Of a DNA stretch of 64,000 nucleotides, positions 46,201 through 60,640 are shown in pieces (the first letter of the stretch is position 1; each line of letters begins with the position of its first letter). This DNA comes from Sordaria brevicollis. Taxonomy: Eukaryota > Ascomycota > Sordariomycetes > Sordariales > Sordariaceae. The translations under genes and the position numbers were made by a program. The notes beneath the pieces are model-generated. The model did not search any database. It had not been told where the DNA came from and worked only from the letters and a program-made list of their open reading frames with translations. The stretch is taken from the NCBI GenBank assembly GCA_033439795.1, contig JAUTDP010000001.1, positions 1,426,001-1,490,000 of the forward strand, in the 5' to 3' direction.

Positions 46201-48661
46201 ATAGTAATAAGGTAAATATTTTCGCCGAACGCTTCTTCCCGAAAGTAAATATTTTTATAAATTATTTACCTAATTAAACCCTTTTATTAAATATTAACGA
46301 TTCGTTATTTATTAACGAATTAATTACCGAAGAGGATATTTAGGAGGTTTTATTTCGGATAATTTTAAATAAAATACCGGGCGTCGATTAATATTCGAAT
46401 AAATTTTTAAAAATTTGTAAAAAATTATTCTAAAAAGCTATAACCGCTTTTGCAATTACGAATTTTCGTTTTAAATATTTTTTATAACGGTTTAAGAACG
46501 CGAAAGTAATCGTTTTTAAAAAATTAGGAAAAACCGCTATATAATAAAAATTAACCGGCGTATAAAAGTTAATTTTATTATTAAATAACGTTAGGAAAAT
46601 CTTCGAAGCGTTCGTCGCTAAGAGATTTATTTAAATTATAAAAGAATTTAACCTCCTATTAGAGGGCTAAATAAATAATTAAATAAGCCGTTCGATTAAA
46701 TTTATTATTTATATCGTTATAGATATTATATATACGGTTTAAAAATTTAAAACCATTATATTATTAATATTTTTTAATTTTAAAAGCGTATTCGATAAAA
46801 TTAATTATAAATAATTATTATATATTTTATAGGAAATACGATTTTTATAATAAATTTTCAAATAAATAATAAATTTCGTTAACGGACGAAGAAGTTCCTT
46901 TTTCTTTGATAACGAAATATTTATTCCCTATACTATAGAAGTTAGAATACCTTAAAGCTCCCCCCTTTCCTTAATTCTTTTTATCCTCTTTATTATTTTA
47001 TTATATTATAAATTAATTACGGTTAAAAATATAATTATAATCGGCTTCGCTAATAATATTAATATCGTCGTTATAACGAAGATTATCGAAAAGAATTATA
47101 AAATACTTTAAACGGTATAAGAAATTTATTCCGAATAAATAAGGGAGAAAAGTATAGAATTCGAAGCGAATAAAACGGAATTAATATATTTTATACGGAC
47201 GAAGGTACTAAAATTAGAAATTTTTTAATTTAAGGATATTATATTTTAACCGACGGAATTAATAAAATTCCTAAACGTTTAATTGGATTATAAATTTAAT
47301 TATTGAATTTATACGGAAATTATTAAGAAAAAAATAAAAATTTAAATAAATATATTAACCCGGTTAATTATAAAAATTTAGGGTTATTCCTTCGTTTGCG
47401 CGAAGGAGATTTATATTAAATATATTCGAAGTGCAATTATATATAGAATTTTAATTTTCTATTAGCTAATAAAAATATATAATAAACCCCGAAGGATAAT
47501 AATCGGATTAGTTAAATATTAAATTAAATATTTAAAAATTATTACCGGGGCGTATAAAATTATATTAGTATAGAATTTTAAAATAGAAACTTTTTACCTA
47601 CTATTCGACTTCTATTTTAATAAATAGGTAAGGGCTTTCGAAAAGAGATTCGTTTATATAAATTAAATTAAATTCGTCCGAAGAATAGTAATTTAAGTAA
47701 TTAATTATATTTAAATAAAACGAGTAAGAGGTCGACTATTTATTAATAAATTAGAAAGTAATATTATTAAAATTAAATAAATAGAGGAATAAATATTAAT
47801 AAAAAATTTTATAACGATTATAATAGGACCGCCCCCGGTAATAAATGTATCCGTTTAACCGTTATAACCGCCGGAACTTTTAACTTTTAATCGAAAAATA
47901 TAATTAAAGGACGCTATAAAGAGAGAATAAATATTACGTTATAATTATTAATTAATAATAGCGGTAATTAAATTAAATCGGCGGTATAAATTTATAATTA
48001 TTAACTTCGATCCGAAATTTAATAATATTATAATAAAATGGTATATAATCGGTTAAAAAAAGAAAAAGCGGAAGAGAATTTAACTTTCGGAAGATAATAA
48101 GGATTATTATTTATTAACAAAAACGAAGAATTCCCTCTTCGTTTAAATAAAAATAGAAGTAATTGGCCTTAAGGTTTTCCTTTTTTAAAAGAGAGTCTTT
48201 AATATTAATACTTCTATTTATTTATATAAATTAGGATAAGAAACGTTTTACTATATTACGTTCGAATATTTTTAGATAATAAATATATAATTTATAATAA
48301 TTAATTGGCCGTAAACGTAAGAATAATTCTAAATTTATTTAAACGATAGAATTAAAACCGAAAGAATTTTATTATAAATATTTCGATTAAGACGATTAAA
48401 TAAATACTATTTAATAATCGAATTAAAAGAAGAGCGGCGAAACGAATTCGCTCGCTATTTTTAATTTTCTTTTCTTCCTTTTCTTTTATTTTTATTTACT
48501 AATATATTAAAACGAAGACGGGGGAGGATTTCTATTTAATTAAGAATTTATCGGGCTACGAAGGCGACGACCTATTTAATTATTATTTTTTCTTACGATT
48601 AATTAAAATTTTTAATATTTTATTATTATCGGCGAATAAACGGGTTTATTCGTCGAGCCGA
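43231..48661 (+). mobile_element. Full-length LINE (outer nested copy), part 1
   Basis: Starts AAAAAACTGCTTTAGAACCG and carries ORF1 (43299 to about 44990, run of 7 C at 43830-43836), ORF2 (about 45010-48450, RT box GFANN at 47041-47055) and the start of the third coding-like region. It is split at 48649-48661 by an identical-family insertion and resumes at 55643, ending at 57178. The summed length is about 6.97 kb and its TSD is 14 bp. Confidence 0.93.
48649..48661. repeat. 13-bp target-site duplication of the inner nested LINE, left copy
   Basis: TTCGTCGAGCCGA, repeated exactly at 55630-55642. The joined flanks give the uninterrupted family sequence. Confidence 0.95.
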
Positions 48662-48726
48662 GAAACTGCTTTAGAACCGGAAACGCCGATTTCTAATCGA
48701 GGAGCGCTCTAAAACGAAAACTAATA

Positions 48727-48930
48727 ATGGGAATCGATTTAGAAGGGTCTTTTACGTCCTTTATAATATTTTATAACGAATATAACGACGACGATATATT
48801 ATTATTACTAATAATAATTAATAGCGGTAATTATAGATTCGAAAATAGCGTTTATAATTTATTCGTAGGATTTTCAATTTATAATAACTTTAACGTAGCG
48901 TACACTATAAAAATTTCGGAAAAAACGTAG
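48727..48930 (+). pseudogene. LINE ORF1 N-terminal fragment, open for 67 codons
   Basis: Begins M-G-I-D-L-E-G-S-F-T-S-F and ends at a TAG that replaces a Trp or Gln (after KISEKT). The same protein is recognisable at 9980, 43299 and 62650 and on the minus strand near 745, 26705 and 36215. In four copies the initiator is ACG and in two the triplet is changed by TG to TA; only this copy keeps ATG. The true start of ORF1 may therefore lie elsewhere. Confidence 0.7.
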
Positions 48931-50399
48931 GAGGACGACGAAATTATAAAGAAATTTATTATTAAAGCGAATAAATTTTCGGACTATAACGCCGTTTCGT
49001 TCGAAGATTATAATTAAGTTCGTAAATTATTTAATAAATATACGAAAATCCTCGCGAAGAAAAGTAAAGTAACGCGCCCCGAAATTAATAAGGTTAATAA
49101 CGATTAAATTATTACTAAAAAGGATTTTAATGATTTAAAGAAGACGATTTTATAAGAATTGTAGAAGAACGTTAAAGAGGCGCTGAAAATATAAATTGGA
49201 ATTATAAAGGATATTCTTTTTAAAATTGGGTCTATTTTTTAATATATTATAATTATTACCCCCCCCCCGAAAATATTCCTTATTAATTACGATTGTACCT
49301 TTTTTATTTAAAGTATTATAATTAATATTTAATATTTAAAACGGACGAATAAAGAAATTAAAACCCAAATTAAAAAAATATTTCGCGATTTAAAGGTTAA
49401 TACCCTTAATATTATACGAATTATTATAAAATTATTTATAACCGGAAATTATAGAATTATATTCGATAATATTATACGCGAATAATATTAATAATATTAA
49501 ATTTAAATTAAGAAGGTCTTTAACGAAAAAGCGTTTATATTTTTAAATATTATTATATTAATTATTAAAAGGTTCCTTTAAGCGAATATCGCTGAATATA
49601 TAAAGATAGAAGATATTATTTATAAAATATAATAGGCGAACCCGATTGCCTCTATTATTAGAATATATTTATAAAAGAAAAGAATTAGTAAAAATAGGGG
49701 ATTTTTTATAATAAAAGTTATAATTATAAAAATAGCCGAAGTTCTTTATAAAGGATTCTTCCTTTAAAAAAGCGGTACGTATATTTATAAATTATTTACT
49801 TCTTCGGTTAATATTTAATAGTATTTTATTTATTAGGGCGTAGGATATTTAGGGAAATTTTATTATAATATTAACGTTTATAAACGCTATAATAAAAATA
49901 AATATAATAGGGACCGCTTTAGAAAAGCGAATTACCCGTTTAATAAAAATAAATTATTAATTTTTTATATTTTATATAGAAAGTACGGGTATTACGCCTT
50001 CGAAAAGAAGGTATACCCTATTTTTAAAAAAATTATCGCGAAGGTTATTATAAAATACGCCGAGAGGTTACGTTTATTTACGTACCGGAAGGACCCCGAA
50101 AGAAATATTATATTAAAACTAACGGCGGTAATAGACGATAAAAATATCGATTTCCTTAATACCCCCCTTATTATTTATATTATAATTATTCGTAAAAGGG
50201 AGTTTAAAAGCGGAAATAAAAGCTGTATTTATAAATAAATTAGCGGGCCTTTTATTAAACCGAAATTAATAATTAAAGGCTTAATAAACGCGTTTATAAA
50301 TTTTTAAAGCTCGGGTATTTAGAGCGGCGCCGGTTTAATTACTACTGTTAGACCGGTTATTTAAAAAGAAAAAATTCCCACTCCTATTCTATTTACGGG

Positions 50400-53300
50400 G
50401 TTGGAAAATATTCCTTTATAAAGTAATTAATAATTTAATTAAAAATATTCTATTAAAATATAGGGAAATCGTACGAAAGAGGGAAATTACTATTCGAATA
50501 AAAAGAGATTTATAATATTATAGCGATTTAAAAATTGGGTAGGAATTTAAACGAGGATATTTATTATTTACGAAATAATAAATATATTGGGGTAAATTAT
50601 TTAAAAAAAAGGAGGGCGGTTATTTATATAAATAAAAAATAGAATTTTAAAGATTTAAACTTCTACGTCGGGAAAAATTAAACCTTCGTAATATTTAAGA
50701 ATTTAAAGGAATTATTAACCGTTTATTCGATTTATTCCCTTATTAAAATATATAAAATATTAGAATACGAATAAAAGTCTCCTTTCTTCGAATTTTTCGA
50801 AGAGAAACCCCCGGCAAAATATTAAATTATAACCGTCGGGGATTTTAACCTTTATTATTCCGATTAGAATTTAAAGAATAGGATTAGCCCAAGAGCCGAA
50901 AAATTCCTTATATAAATATAATAATAGTATATATAATTCGTTACTCTTAGAGGGGAGCCGACCTATATAAATAATATAATATAAGAAGAGAAAAATAAAA
51001 TAATCGATTATATATAAATAATATTAGGAATCGAAACCGAATATTAAGGGGCGTAACGGTACGAATAAACCGGTTCGGATTATTATCTTTAAAAAATTTA
51101 AATTTATATTAAAAAAAAAGTTAGGAAAATAGAAATAAAAGAAAATTATAATTAAAATTTAATAAATATAGAAAAAGTGCGAAAGGCGGCGTTATAATAA
51201 ATTTCGATCCCGGCGAGGATTAATACGAAAGAGGAATTGGAATTTATATTCGATAAATTCGATAGAGAATTTGTAAATATAGCGGAAAAATTCGTCCTAT
51301 ATTAGAAAAAAGGTCGAAGGAAAAGAGCGAAATAATAAATATTAAAATATAAAATAGCGACGAAAAATACAAAGTAAAAATAATAGAAGTAATATAAAAA
51401 AAGGATATTTTCGAATTAAGTAGAATTCGTAGAGGTATCGATAAAAAAAAGAAGGATTAATACGAAAATTTAATAAACGATATAGTAAAAAGGCGTTAAA
51501 AAGGCGTCGAAGAATTTAAATAAATTTTAAACCTTCGAAAGATAAGCCTATACCCGAAGTTATTTACTAATAAACTTACTTAAATTCCTAATTTTTAAAT
51601 AATATAAAGGAATAGAAAAAATCGAAGATTATAATAATAAAGCGAATATTTTTATAAAGCGTTTTTTCCCGAAAGTAAATATCCCTACGGATTATTTACC
51701 CAATTAAATCCTTCCTTTAAATATTAATAATTCGTTATTTATTAATAAATTAATTATTAAAAAGGATATTTAGGAAATTTTATTTCGGATAATTCCGAAT
51801 AAAGTATTGAGTATTGATTAATATTCGAATAGATTTTTAAAAATTTATAAAGAATTATTCCGAAAAATTATAACCGTTTTCGCGGTTACGAACTTTCGTC
51901 TTAAATATTTCCTATAACGGTTTAAAAATATAAAAATAATTATTTTTCAAAAGCTAAGAAAAACTACCGTATAATAAAAATTAATTAGCGTATAAAGGCT
52001 AATTTTACTATTAAATAACGTTAGGAAAATTTTCGAAGCGTTCGTCGCTAAAAAATTTATTTAAATTGTAAAAGAGTTTAATTTCTTATTAAAAGGTTAA
52101 ATAAATAATTAAATAGGCCGTTCGATTAAATTTACTATTCGTATTATTACGGATATTATATATATAATTTAAAAATTCGGAGTTATTATATTATTAATAT
52201 TCTTTAATTTTAAAAGCGTATTCGATAGAATTAATTATAGGTGGCTATTATATACCCTATAGGAAATGCGATTTTTATAATAAATTTTCGAATAGGTAGC
52301 GAATTTCGTTAACGGATAAAAAAGTTCCCTCTTTTTTAATAATAAAATATCCGCTCCCTATACTATAAAAGCCGGAATACTTTAAAACTCTTTTTTCTCC
52401 TTAATTCTTTTTATCCTTTTTATTACTCTATTATATTATAAATTAATTATAATTAAAAATATAATTACAATTAACTTCGCTAATAATATTAATATCGTCG
52501 CCGTAACGAAAATTACCGAAGAGAATTATAGGATATTTTAAACGGTATAGGAAATTTACTCTAAATAAGTAAGGGAGAGAAATATAGAATTCGAAGCGAA
52601 TAAAACGGAATTGATATATTTTACGTAAACGAAGGTATTAAGAACGGAAATTTTTTAATTTAAGGATATTATATTTTAATTAACGGAATTAATAAAATTC
52701 CTAAGCGTTTAATTAAATTATAAATTTAATTATCGAATTTATATAGAAGCTATTAAAAAGAAAATAAAAATTTAAACGAATACGCTAACCCGGTTAATTA
52801 TAAAAATTTAAGGTTATTCCTTCGTTCGCGCGAGGGAGATTTATATTAAATATATTCGAAACGCGATTATATATAAAGTTTTAGCCTTTTATTAACCGAT
52901 AGAAATATATAATAAACCCCGAAGGATAGTAATTAGATTAATTAAATATTAAATTAAATATTTAAAAATCGTCGTTAAAGTATATAAGGTTACGCTAATA
53001 TAGAATTTTAAAACGGAAATTTTTTACCTATTATTCGACTTCTATTTTAATAAATAGGTAAAGGCTTTCGAAAAGAGATTCGCCCGTACAAATTAAATTA
53101 AATTCGTCCGAAGAATAATAATTTAAATAATTAATTATATTTAAATAAAACGAATAAGAAATTAATTATTTATTAATAAATTAAAAAGCAATACCGCTAA
53201 AATTAAATAGGTAGAGGAATAAATATTAATAGAGAATTTTATAACGATTATAGCGGGACCGCTTCTAGTAATAAGCGTACCCGTTTAACCGTTATAACCG

Positions 53301-53900
53301 CCGGAACTTTTAACCTTCGATCGAAAAATATAATTAAAGGACGTTACGAAGAGAAAATAGGTATCGCGCTATAATTATTAATTAACAATAGCGGTAATTA
53401 AATTAGGTTAGTAGTATAAATTTATAATTATTAATTTTAACCCGAAATTTAGCGATATTATAATAAAATAATATATAATTAATTAAAAAAAAAAAAAGTA
53501 GAAAAGAACCTAATTTTTAAAGGATAATAAAGATTATTATTTATTAATAAAAGCGAAGAGTTCCTTTTTCATTTAAGCGAAAACGGAAGTAATCGGCCTT
53601 AGGGCCTTCTTTTTCTAAAGGAAAATCCCCGATATTAATACCCTTATTTATTCGTACGGATTAAAACGGGAAATATTCTACTATATTATATTCGAATATT
53701 TCCGGACAATAGATATATAATTCGTAATAATTAATTAATTATAAATATAAGAATAATTCTAAATTTATTTGGATAATAAAATTAAGGCCAAAAGAATTTT
53801 ATTATAAATATTTCGGTTAAGACGATTAAATAAATACCGTTTAATAATCGAATTAAAAGAGGAGCGGCGAAACGAATTCATTCGTTATTTTTAATTTTCT
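50400..53900 (+). pseudogene. LINE ORF2 remnant in the inner copy
   Basis: The endonuclease block TVGDFNLYY is intact at 50832-50858, the clearest in the window. GSDYY-type sequence follows near 51078. RT blocks are as in the reference copy; the catalytic box reads F-A-N-N near 52478-52490 (Asp-Asp to Asn-Asn, both TpG to TpA). Many TAA/TAG at former Gln/Trp codons; no function possible. Confidence 0.85.
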
Positions 53901-55642
53901 TTTTTTCCTTTTCTTTTACTTTTATTTATTAATATATTAGAATAAGGACGGGGGAGGATTTTTATTTAATTAAAAATTTATTAGGCCGCGAAGGCGACGA
54001 TTTATTTAATTATTATTTCTTTTTATAATTAATTAAAGCTTTTAATATTTTATTATTATTAACGAATAGACGGTTTTATTTATTAAATTAACGAATATAT
54101 TAGCGTATAATATTAATTACGAATTAACGTTAAGCGAATTAATTATTATTAATAAGAATAGGACCGGTAGGACGAATAACCGGCGAATTAATTTCTATTG
54201 GAGAATTACTATAGGAAGGTATATAAATATTACTACTATTTAAGGGAATTCTATTATTATTATTATAAAGTAAATTATTATTACCGCTATAGGGTAAATT
54301 ACTATTATTATTATAGGGGATATTATTTAAAAGAATATAATTATTAATTAAATTATTTTTATTGGAAAGGAAGAGTTTGCGATAGCTTTTTTGGAGGTAA
54401 TTATTAACCGACTATTTTCTATAGCGAATAAATTATTTTAAAGTATTAGTAAAGCCGTTATTAATAAGGCGAAGGCGAATCGTACCGGTAAATTCTTTAA
54501 TAATAATATAGAGGCGGATAAAATAGTCGCGGAATTCGCTATTAATTAGGTCTTTATTAATAATTTTCTTTTAAAAGGTATTATAGAAATCGTAGAAGCC
54601 GCGAAGGGTATCGATTATATAATATAAGACTATTAAAATATATTAAATAATTTAATTGAATTTATTTAAAGACGAATTAAAATAGGAGATATTAACGATA
54701 TAGAAAATAGTAATTTATTCGGGTAATTAGGAATATAATAAATCGATTTAGCGATGGTTTTTATATAAATATTATAACCCGGGACGGTTAAGAAGGAGAG
54801 AAGGGTTTTAATTAATTAAAAGGTATAAGCGAAATACGGGGGAATATAAATATAATTTTGGAAAAATTAACGTAAAGATAGAATATAATAAAAAGAAGAT
54901 TTACCCTTTTTCTAATATATAAAAGAATTTATTATTAATAAAACGTTTAATAATACGTTCGAAATTAATTTTAATATCGGTATTAATTATATTAAATATA
55001 AAGGTCGGCGAAGGAGGGTAAAAGGGAGACGAATTTTCGCCTTTATTTTCGTCGGAAATTTCTATTATTTTACGGAGCGCTTTAATATATTTTTAATAGG
55101 GAATAGCTATTTCGAATCGATTATTATTATTAAAGGAAAGAAAAATTTAAAAAAACCCGGAGGGATAAAGGGTTTTTATAATTAAAGGAGGGAAATTTTT
55201 ATATTAATATAAATTATAGTAGAAATATAATTATAATAGGGGGAAGAAGAGGATAAAAAGAATAAAGGAAGGTTTAATGGTTAGGAAATTTAAAGGCGAT
55301 TAAAAGGGTAAATAAACGGGGGAATAGAAGGCGGAAAGCGGTAATAAATAGGGGACGGGACGGCGGATTAGAAAGGTAAAACGGTTTAATATTTTAGCGT
55401 AATAGTAAATAGAAAGGATAAGACGGATATTAATTGCGTTAACGGTAAGTATATATTACGATTATAGAACGCCGAAGAAGTGGCGCAAATAGGTCTGCGT
55501 TAAGAAATATAGCTGGGGTTTTTATCCGGGGCGCTTAACGCCTACGGTTTTATCCTACGGGGAATTGGAGATAGACTTTATATTATATTAGCGCTATAGA
55601 TTTAGTTAGGGAATAAGAATCTTACTTACTTCGTCGAGCCGA

Positions 55643-57178
55643 TAAATATATTAACGTATAATATTAATTACGAATTAATACTAAGCGAATTAATTACTAT
55701 TAATAAGAACGGGACCGGTAAAATAAATAACCGGCGAATTAATTTCTATTAAAGAATTATTATAGGAAAGTATACGAATACCGTTATTATTTAAAGGAAT
55801 TTTATTATTACCGTTATAAAATAAATTACCGTTACCGTTACGGGGTAAATTATTATTATTATTATAAAAAATACTATTTAAAGGAATACGACCGCCAATT
55901 AAATTATTTTTATTAAAAAGGAGGAATTTATAATAACCTTTTTAGAAGTAATTATTAATTAATTACTTTCTATAGTAAATAAATTACTTTAGGGTATTAA
56001 TAAAACCGTTATTAATAAGGCGAAGGCGAATTATATTAATAAATTCCTTAATAATAATATAAAAGCGGATAAAATAATTGCGGAATTCGCTACTAATTAG
56101 GTTTTTATTAACGACCTTTTTTTAAAAAGTATTACAAAAATTATAGAAATTGCGAAATATATTAATTATATAATACGAAATTATTAAAATATATTAAATA
56201 ATTTAATTGAATTTATTTAAAAACGAATTAGAATAAAAAATATTAATAATATAAAAAATAATAATTTATTCGGGTAATTAAGGATATAATAAATCGATTT
56301 AATAACGGCCTCTATATAAATATTATAATTTAAAATAATTAGGAAAACGAAAAGGGCTTTAATTAATTAAAGGGTATAAGCGAAATACAGGGGAGTATAA
56401 ATATAATTTCGGAAAAATTAATATAAAAATAAAACGTAATAGAGGGAAGATTTACCTTTTTTTTAATATATAGAAGAATTTATTATTAATAAAACGTTTA
56501 ATAATATATTCGAAATTAATTTTAATATCGGTATTAATTATATTAAATATAAAAATTAACGAAAGAAAGCGAAAGGGAGACGAATTCTCGCCCTTATTTT
56601 CGTTGGAAATTTTTATTATTTTACGGAACGTTTTAATATATTTTTAACGGAGAATAATTATTTCGAATCGATTATTATTATTAAAAGAAGGAAAAGCCTA
56701 AAAAAATTTAGGGGGATAAAGGGTTTTTATATTTAAGGGAGGGAAATCTTTACGTTAATATAAATTATAATAGAAATATAATTATAATAAAGGGAAGAAG
56801 AAAATAGAAGGAATAAAAAAAAGTTTAATAATTAAGAAATTTAATAATAATTAAAAAGGTAAATAAGTAGGGGAATAAAAAGTAAAAAATGGTAATAAAT
56901 AAAAGATAAGATAGCGGATTAAAAAGGTAAAATAATTTAATATTTTAGCGTAATAATAAATAAAAGGGATAAAACGGATATTAATCGCGTTAGCGGTAAG
57001 TATATACCGTAATTGTAAAACGCCGAAGAAGCGGCGCGGATAAGTCCGCGCCGAAAAATATAGTCGGGGTTTTTATCCGGGGCGTTTAACGCCTACAATT
57101 TCATCCTACGGGGAATCGGAGATAAACCCCATACTATATTAACGCTATAGATTTAACTAGGGAATAAAAATCTTACTT
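55643..57178 (+). mobile_element. Full-length LINE (outer nested copy), part 2
   Basis: Resumes after the inner copy with TAAATATATTAACG, carries the rest of the third coding-like region (24-bp repeats at about 55800-55870), the 3' hairpin (arms CGGCGCGGA and TCCGCGCCG near 57030-57053) and the terminus AATCTTACTT. Confidence 0.93.
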
Positions 57179-60100
57179 TATCTAAAGATATTTAAACGTA
57201 ATATAGTAGAACGTTTCCTATTTTAATCCGTACGAATAAATAAAAATATTAATATCGGGGATTCTCCTTTAAAAAAGGAAGGCCCTAAAGCCGATTACCT
57301 TTATTCTTATTTAAACGAAGAGGGAGCTTTTCACTTTCGTTAATAAATAATAATTTTTATTATTTTCCGAAAATTAAATTCTCTTCCGCTTTTTCTTTTT
57401 TTAATTAATTATATACCGTTTTATTATAGTATTATTAAATTTCGGGTCGAAGTTAATAATTATAAATTTATACCGCCGATTTAATTTAGTTATTGCTATT
57501 ATTAATTAATAGTTATAGCGCGATATTTATTCTCTTTTTATAATATCCTCTAATTATACTTTTCGATTAAGGGTTAAAAATTCCGGTAATTATAATAATT
57601 AAGTAAATACGCCTATTACCGGGGGCGGTCTTATTATAATCGTTATAAGGTTCTCCGTCGGTACCTATTCCTCTATTTATTTAATTTTAATAATATTACT
57701 TTCCGGTTTATTAATAAATAGTCGATTTTTTATTCGTTTTATTTAAATATAATTAATTATTTAAATTATTATTCCTTAAACGAATTTAATTTAATCCGTA
57801 TAGGCGAATTTCTCTTCGAAAATTTTTACCCGTTTATTAAAATAAAGGTCGAATAATAAGTAAAAAATTTCCGTTTTAAAATTCCGTACCGGTATAGCCT
57901 TATACGCCTTAATAACGATTTTTAAATATTTAATTTAATATTTAATTAATCTAATTATTATCTTTCGGGGTTTATTATATATTTTTATTAATTAATAAAA
58001 AATTAAAATTTTATATATAATTGCGCTTCGAATATATTTAATATAAATTTCTTTTATACGAACGAAGGAATAATTTTAAATTTTTATAGCTAATTAAATT
58101 AATATATTTATTTAAATTTTTATTTTCTTCTTAATAACTTCTACGTAAATTCGATAATTAAATTTATAATTTAATTAAACGCTTAGGAATTTTATTAATT
58201 CTATCGGTCGAAATATAATATCCCCGAATTAAAGAGTCTCCGTTCTTAATACCTTCGTCCGTATAAAATATATTAATTTTATTTTATTCGCTTCGAATTT
58301 TATATTTCTCTCCCCTATTTATTCGGAATAAATTTCTTATATTATTTAAAGTATTTTATAATTCTCTTTAATAGTTTTAATTATAATAATAATATTAATA
58401 TCGTTAACGAAGCCGATTATAATTATATTTTTAATTATAATTAATTTACAATATAATAAAGTAATAAAAAGGATAAAAAGAATTAAAGAGAGGGGGGAAT
58501 TTTAAAGTATTCTAACTTTTATAATATAGGGAACGGATATTTTATTATCGAAGAAAAAGGAACTTCTTCGTCTATTAACGAAATTTATTATTTATTCGAA
58601 AATTTATTATAAGAATTATATTTCCTATAAAGTATATAATAATTATTTATAATTAATTTTATCGAATACGCTTTTAAAATTAAAGAATATTAATAATATA
58701 ACGGCTTCGAATTTCTAAACCGTATATATAATATTTATAACGATACGGATAGTAAATTCGGTCGAACGGCCTATTCGATTACTTATTTAGCCCTTTAATA
58801 GGAGGTTGAATTCTTCCGCAATTTGGGTAAACTTTTTAATAACGAACGTTTCGAAGATTTTCTTAATATTATTTAATAATAAAATTAACCTCTACGCGTT
58901 AGTTAATTTTTATTATACGGCGGTTTTTCTTAGTTTTTTAAAAACGATTATTTTTATATTCTTAAACTATTATAGGAAGTATTTAAAACGAAAATTTGTA
59001 ATTACGAAAACGGTTATAACTTTTTAGAATAATTCTTTATAAATTTTTAAAAATTTATTCGAATATTAATTAACGCTTAATATTTTATTCGGAATTATTC
59101 GAAATAAAATTTCCTAAATATCCTTTTCGGTAATTAATTCGTTAATAAATAACGAATCGTTAATATTTAAAGGAAAGGTCTAATCGGGTAAATAATTTAT
59201 AAAAACGTTTACTTTTAAAAAGAAACGTTTAATAAGAATATTCGCTTTACTATTATAATTTTCGATTTTTTCTATTCCTTCGTATTATTTAAAAATTAAG
59301 AATTTGGGCAAGTCTATTAATAAATAATTTCGAGTATAAATTTATTTTTCGAAGGTTTAAAATTTATTTAAATTCTTCGACGCCCTTTTAACGCCTTTTC
59401 GCTATATTATTTATTAAACTTTCGTATTAATCCTTTTTTTCTTTATTAATATTTCTACGAACTTTACCTAATTCGAAGATATTCTTTCCTTATATTATTT
59501 CTATTATTTTTACTTCGTATTTTTCATCGCTATTTTATATTTTAATATTTATTACTTCGTTCTTCTCCTTCGATTTTTCTTTTAATATAAAACGAATTCC
59601 TCTATTATACTTATAAATTCTTTATTGAATTTATCGAATATAAATTCCAATTCTTCCTTCGTATTAATTTTCGCTGGGATTAAAATCCATTATAATATTA
59701 CCTCTCGTACCTTTTCCGTATTTATTAAATTCTAATTATAATTTTCTTTTATTTCCGCTTTCCTAATTTTTCTTTTAATATAAACCTAAATTTCCTAAGG
59801 ATAATAGTCCGAACCGGTTTATTCGTACCGTTATACCCCTTAATATTCAATTTCGATTTTTAATATTATTTATATGTAATCGATTATTCTATTTCTTTCT
59901 TCCTATATTACGTTATTTATATAAATTAATTCCCCTCTAAAAATAATAAACCGTATATATTATTATTATATTTATATAAAAAGTCTTTTAATTCCTAGGC
60001 TAATCCTATTCTCTAAATTTTAATTAAAATAATAGAGGTTAAAGTTTCTAACGGCTACGATTTAATATTTTACCGGGGGTTTTTTTTCGAAGAGTTCGAA

Positions 60101-60640
60101 GAGGGGAAACCCTTATTCGTATTCTAATATTTTATACATTTTAATAAAGGAATAAATTAAATAAAGGGTTAATAATTCTTTTAAATTTTTAAACGTTATA
60201 GAGGCTTAATTTTTTTCGACGTAAAAATTTAGGTCTTTAAAATTCTATTTTTTATTTATATAAATAACCGCCCTCCCCTTTTTTAAATAATTTACTCTAA
60301 TATATTTACTGCCCTATAAATAATAAATATCTTCGTTCAAATTCCTACCCGGCTTTTAAATCGCTATAATATTATAAATTTCTTTGTATTCGAATAATAA
60401 TTTCCTTTTCTCGTATAATTTCCCTATATTCTAATAAAATATTTTTAATCGGATTATTAATTATTTTATAAAAGAATATTTTTTAACCCTACGGGTAGAA
60501 TAAGAGTAGGAATTTTTTCTTTCTAAATAGCTAATTTAGCGGTAGCGATTAAACCGACGCTACTCCGAATACCTAAATTTTAAAAATTCGTAAATACGTT
60601 TATCGGGCCTTTAATTATTAATTTTAATTACTCGACCTCT
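57179..60640 (-). mobile_element. LINE, minus strand, part 2 (continuation of 41291-43230)
   Basis: Resumes at TATCTAAAGATATTTAAACG and covers the ORF2 C-terminus, RT (box G-F-V-N-D near 58403-58417, an F-V-D-D subtype), endonuclease (about 59820-60080) and the end of ORF1. It stops near 60640 at a plus-strand LINE fragment, so about 1.6 kb of the 5' side is missing. A plus-strand open stretch at 58806-59027 is antisense to this ORF2 and not a gene. Confidence 0.88.

Larger units (their letters stand above)
48662..55629 (+). mobile_element. Full-length LINE (inner nested copy)
   Basis: Complete from GAAACTGCTTTAGAACCGG to GAATCTTACTTAC, with a perfect 13-bp TSD. ORF1 about 48727-50380, ORF2 about 50400-53900, third coding-like region about 54040-55190, hairpin degenerate near 55470-55510. 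The endonuclease block GDFN survives at 50838-50849. It inserted into another copy of its own family, in the same orientation. It is RIP-mutated, so RIP acted after or repeatedly during this stacking. Confidence 0.95.

Noticed and set aside
58806..59027. 73-codon plus-strand open frame
   Set aside because: Antisense to ORF2 of the minus LINE at 57179-60640; the AT-rich complement gives the Leu/Ile/Phe-rich reading.
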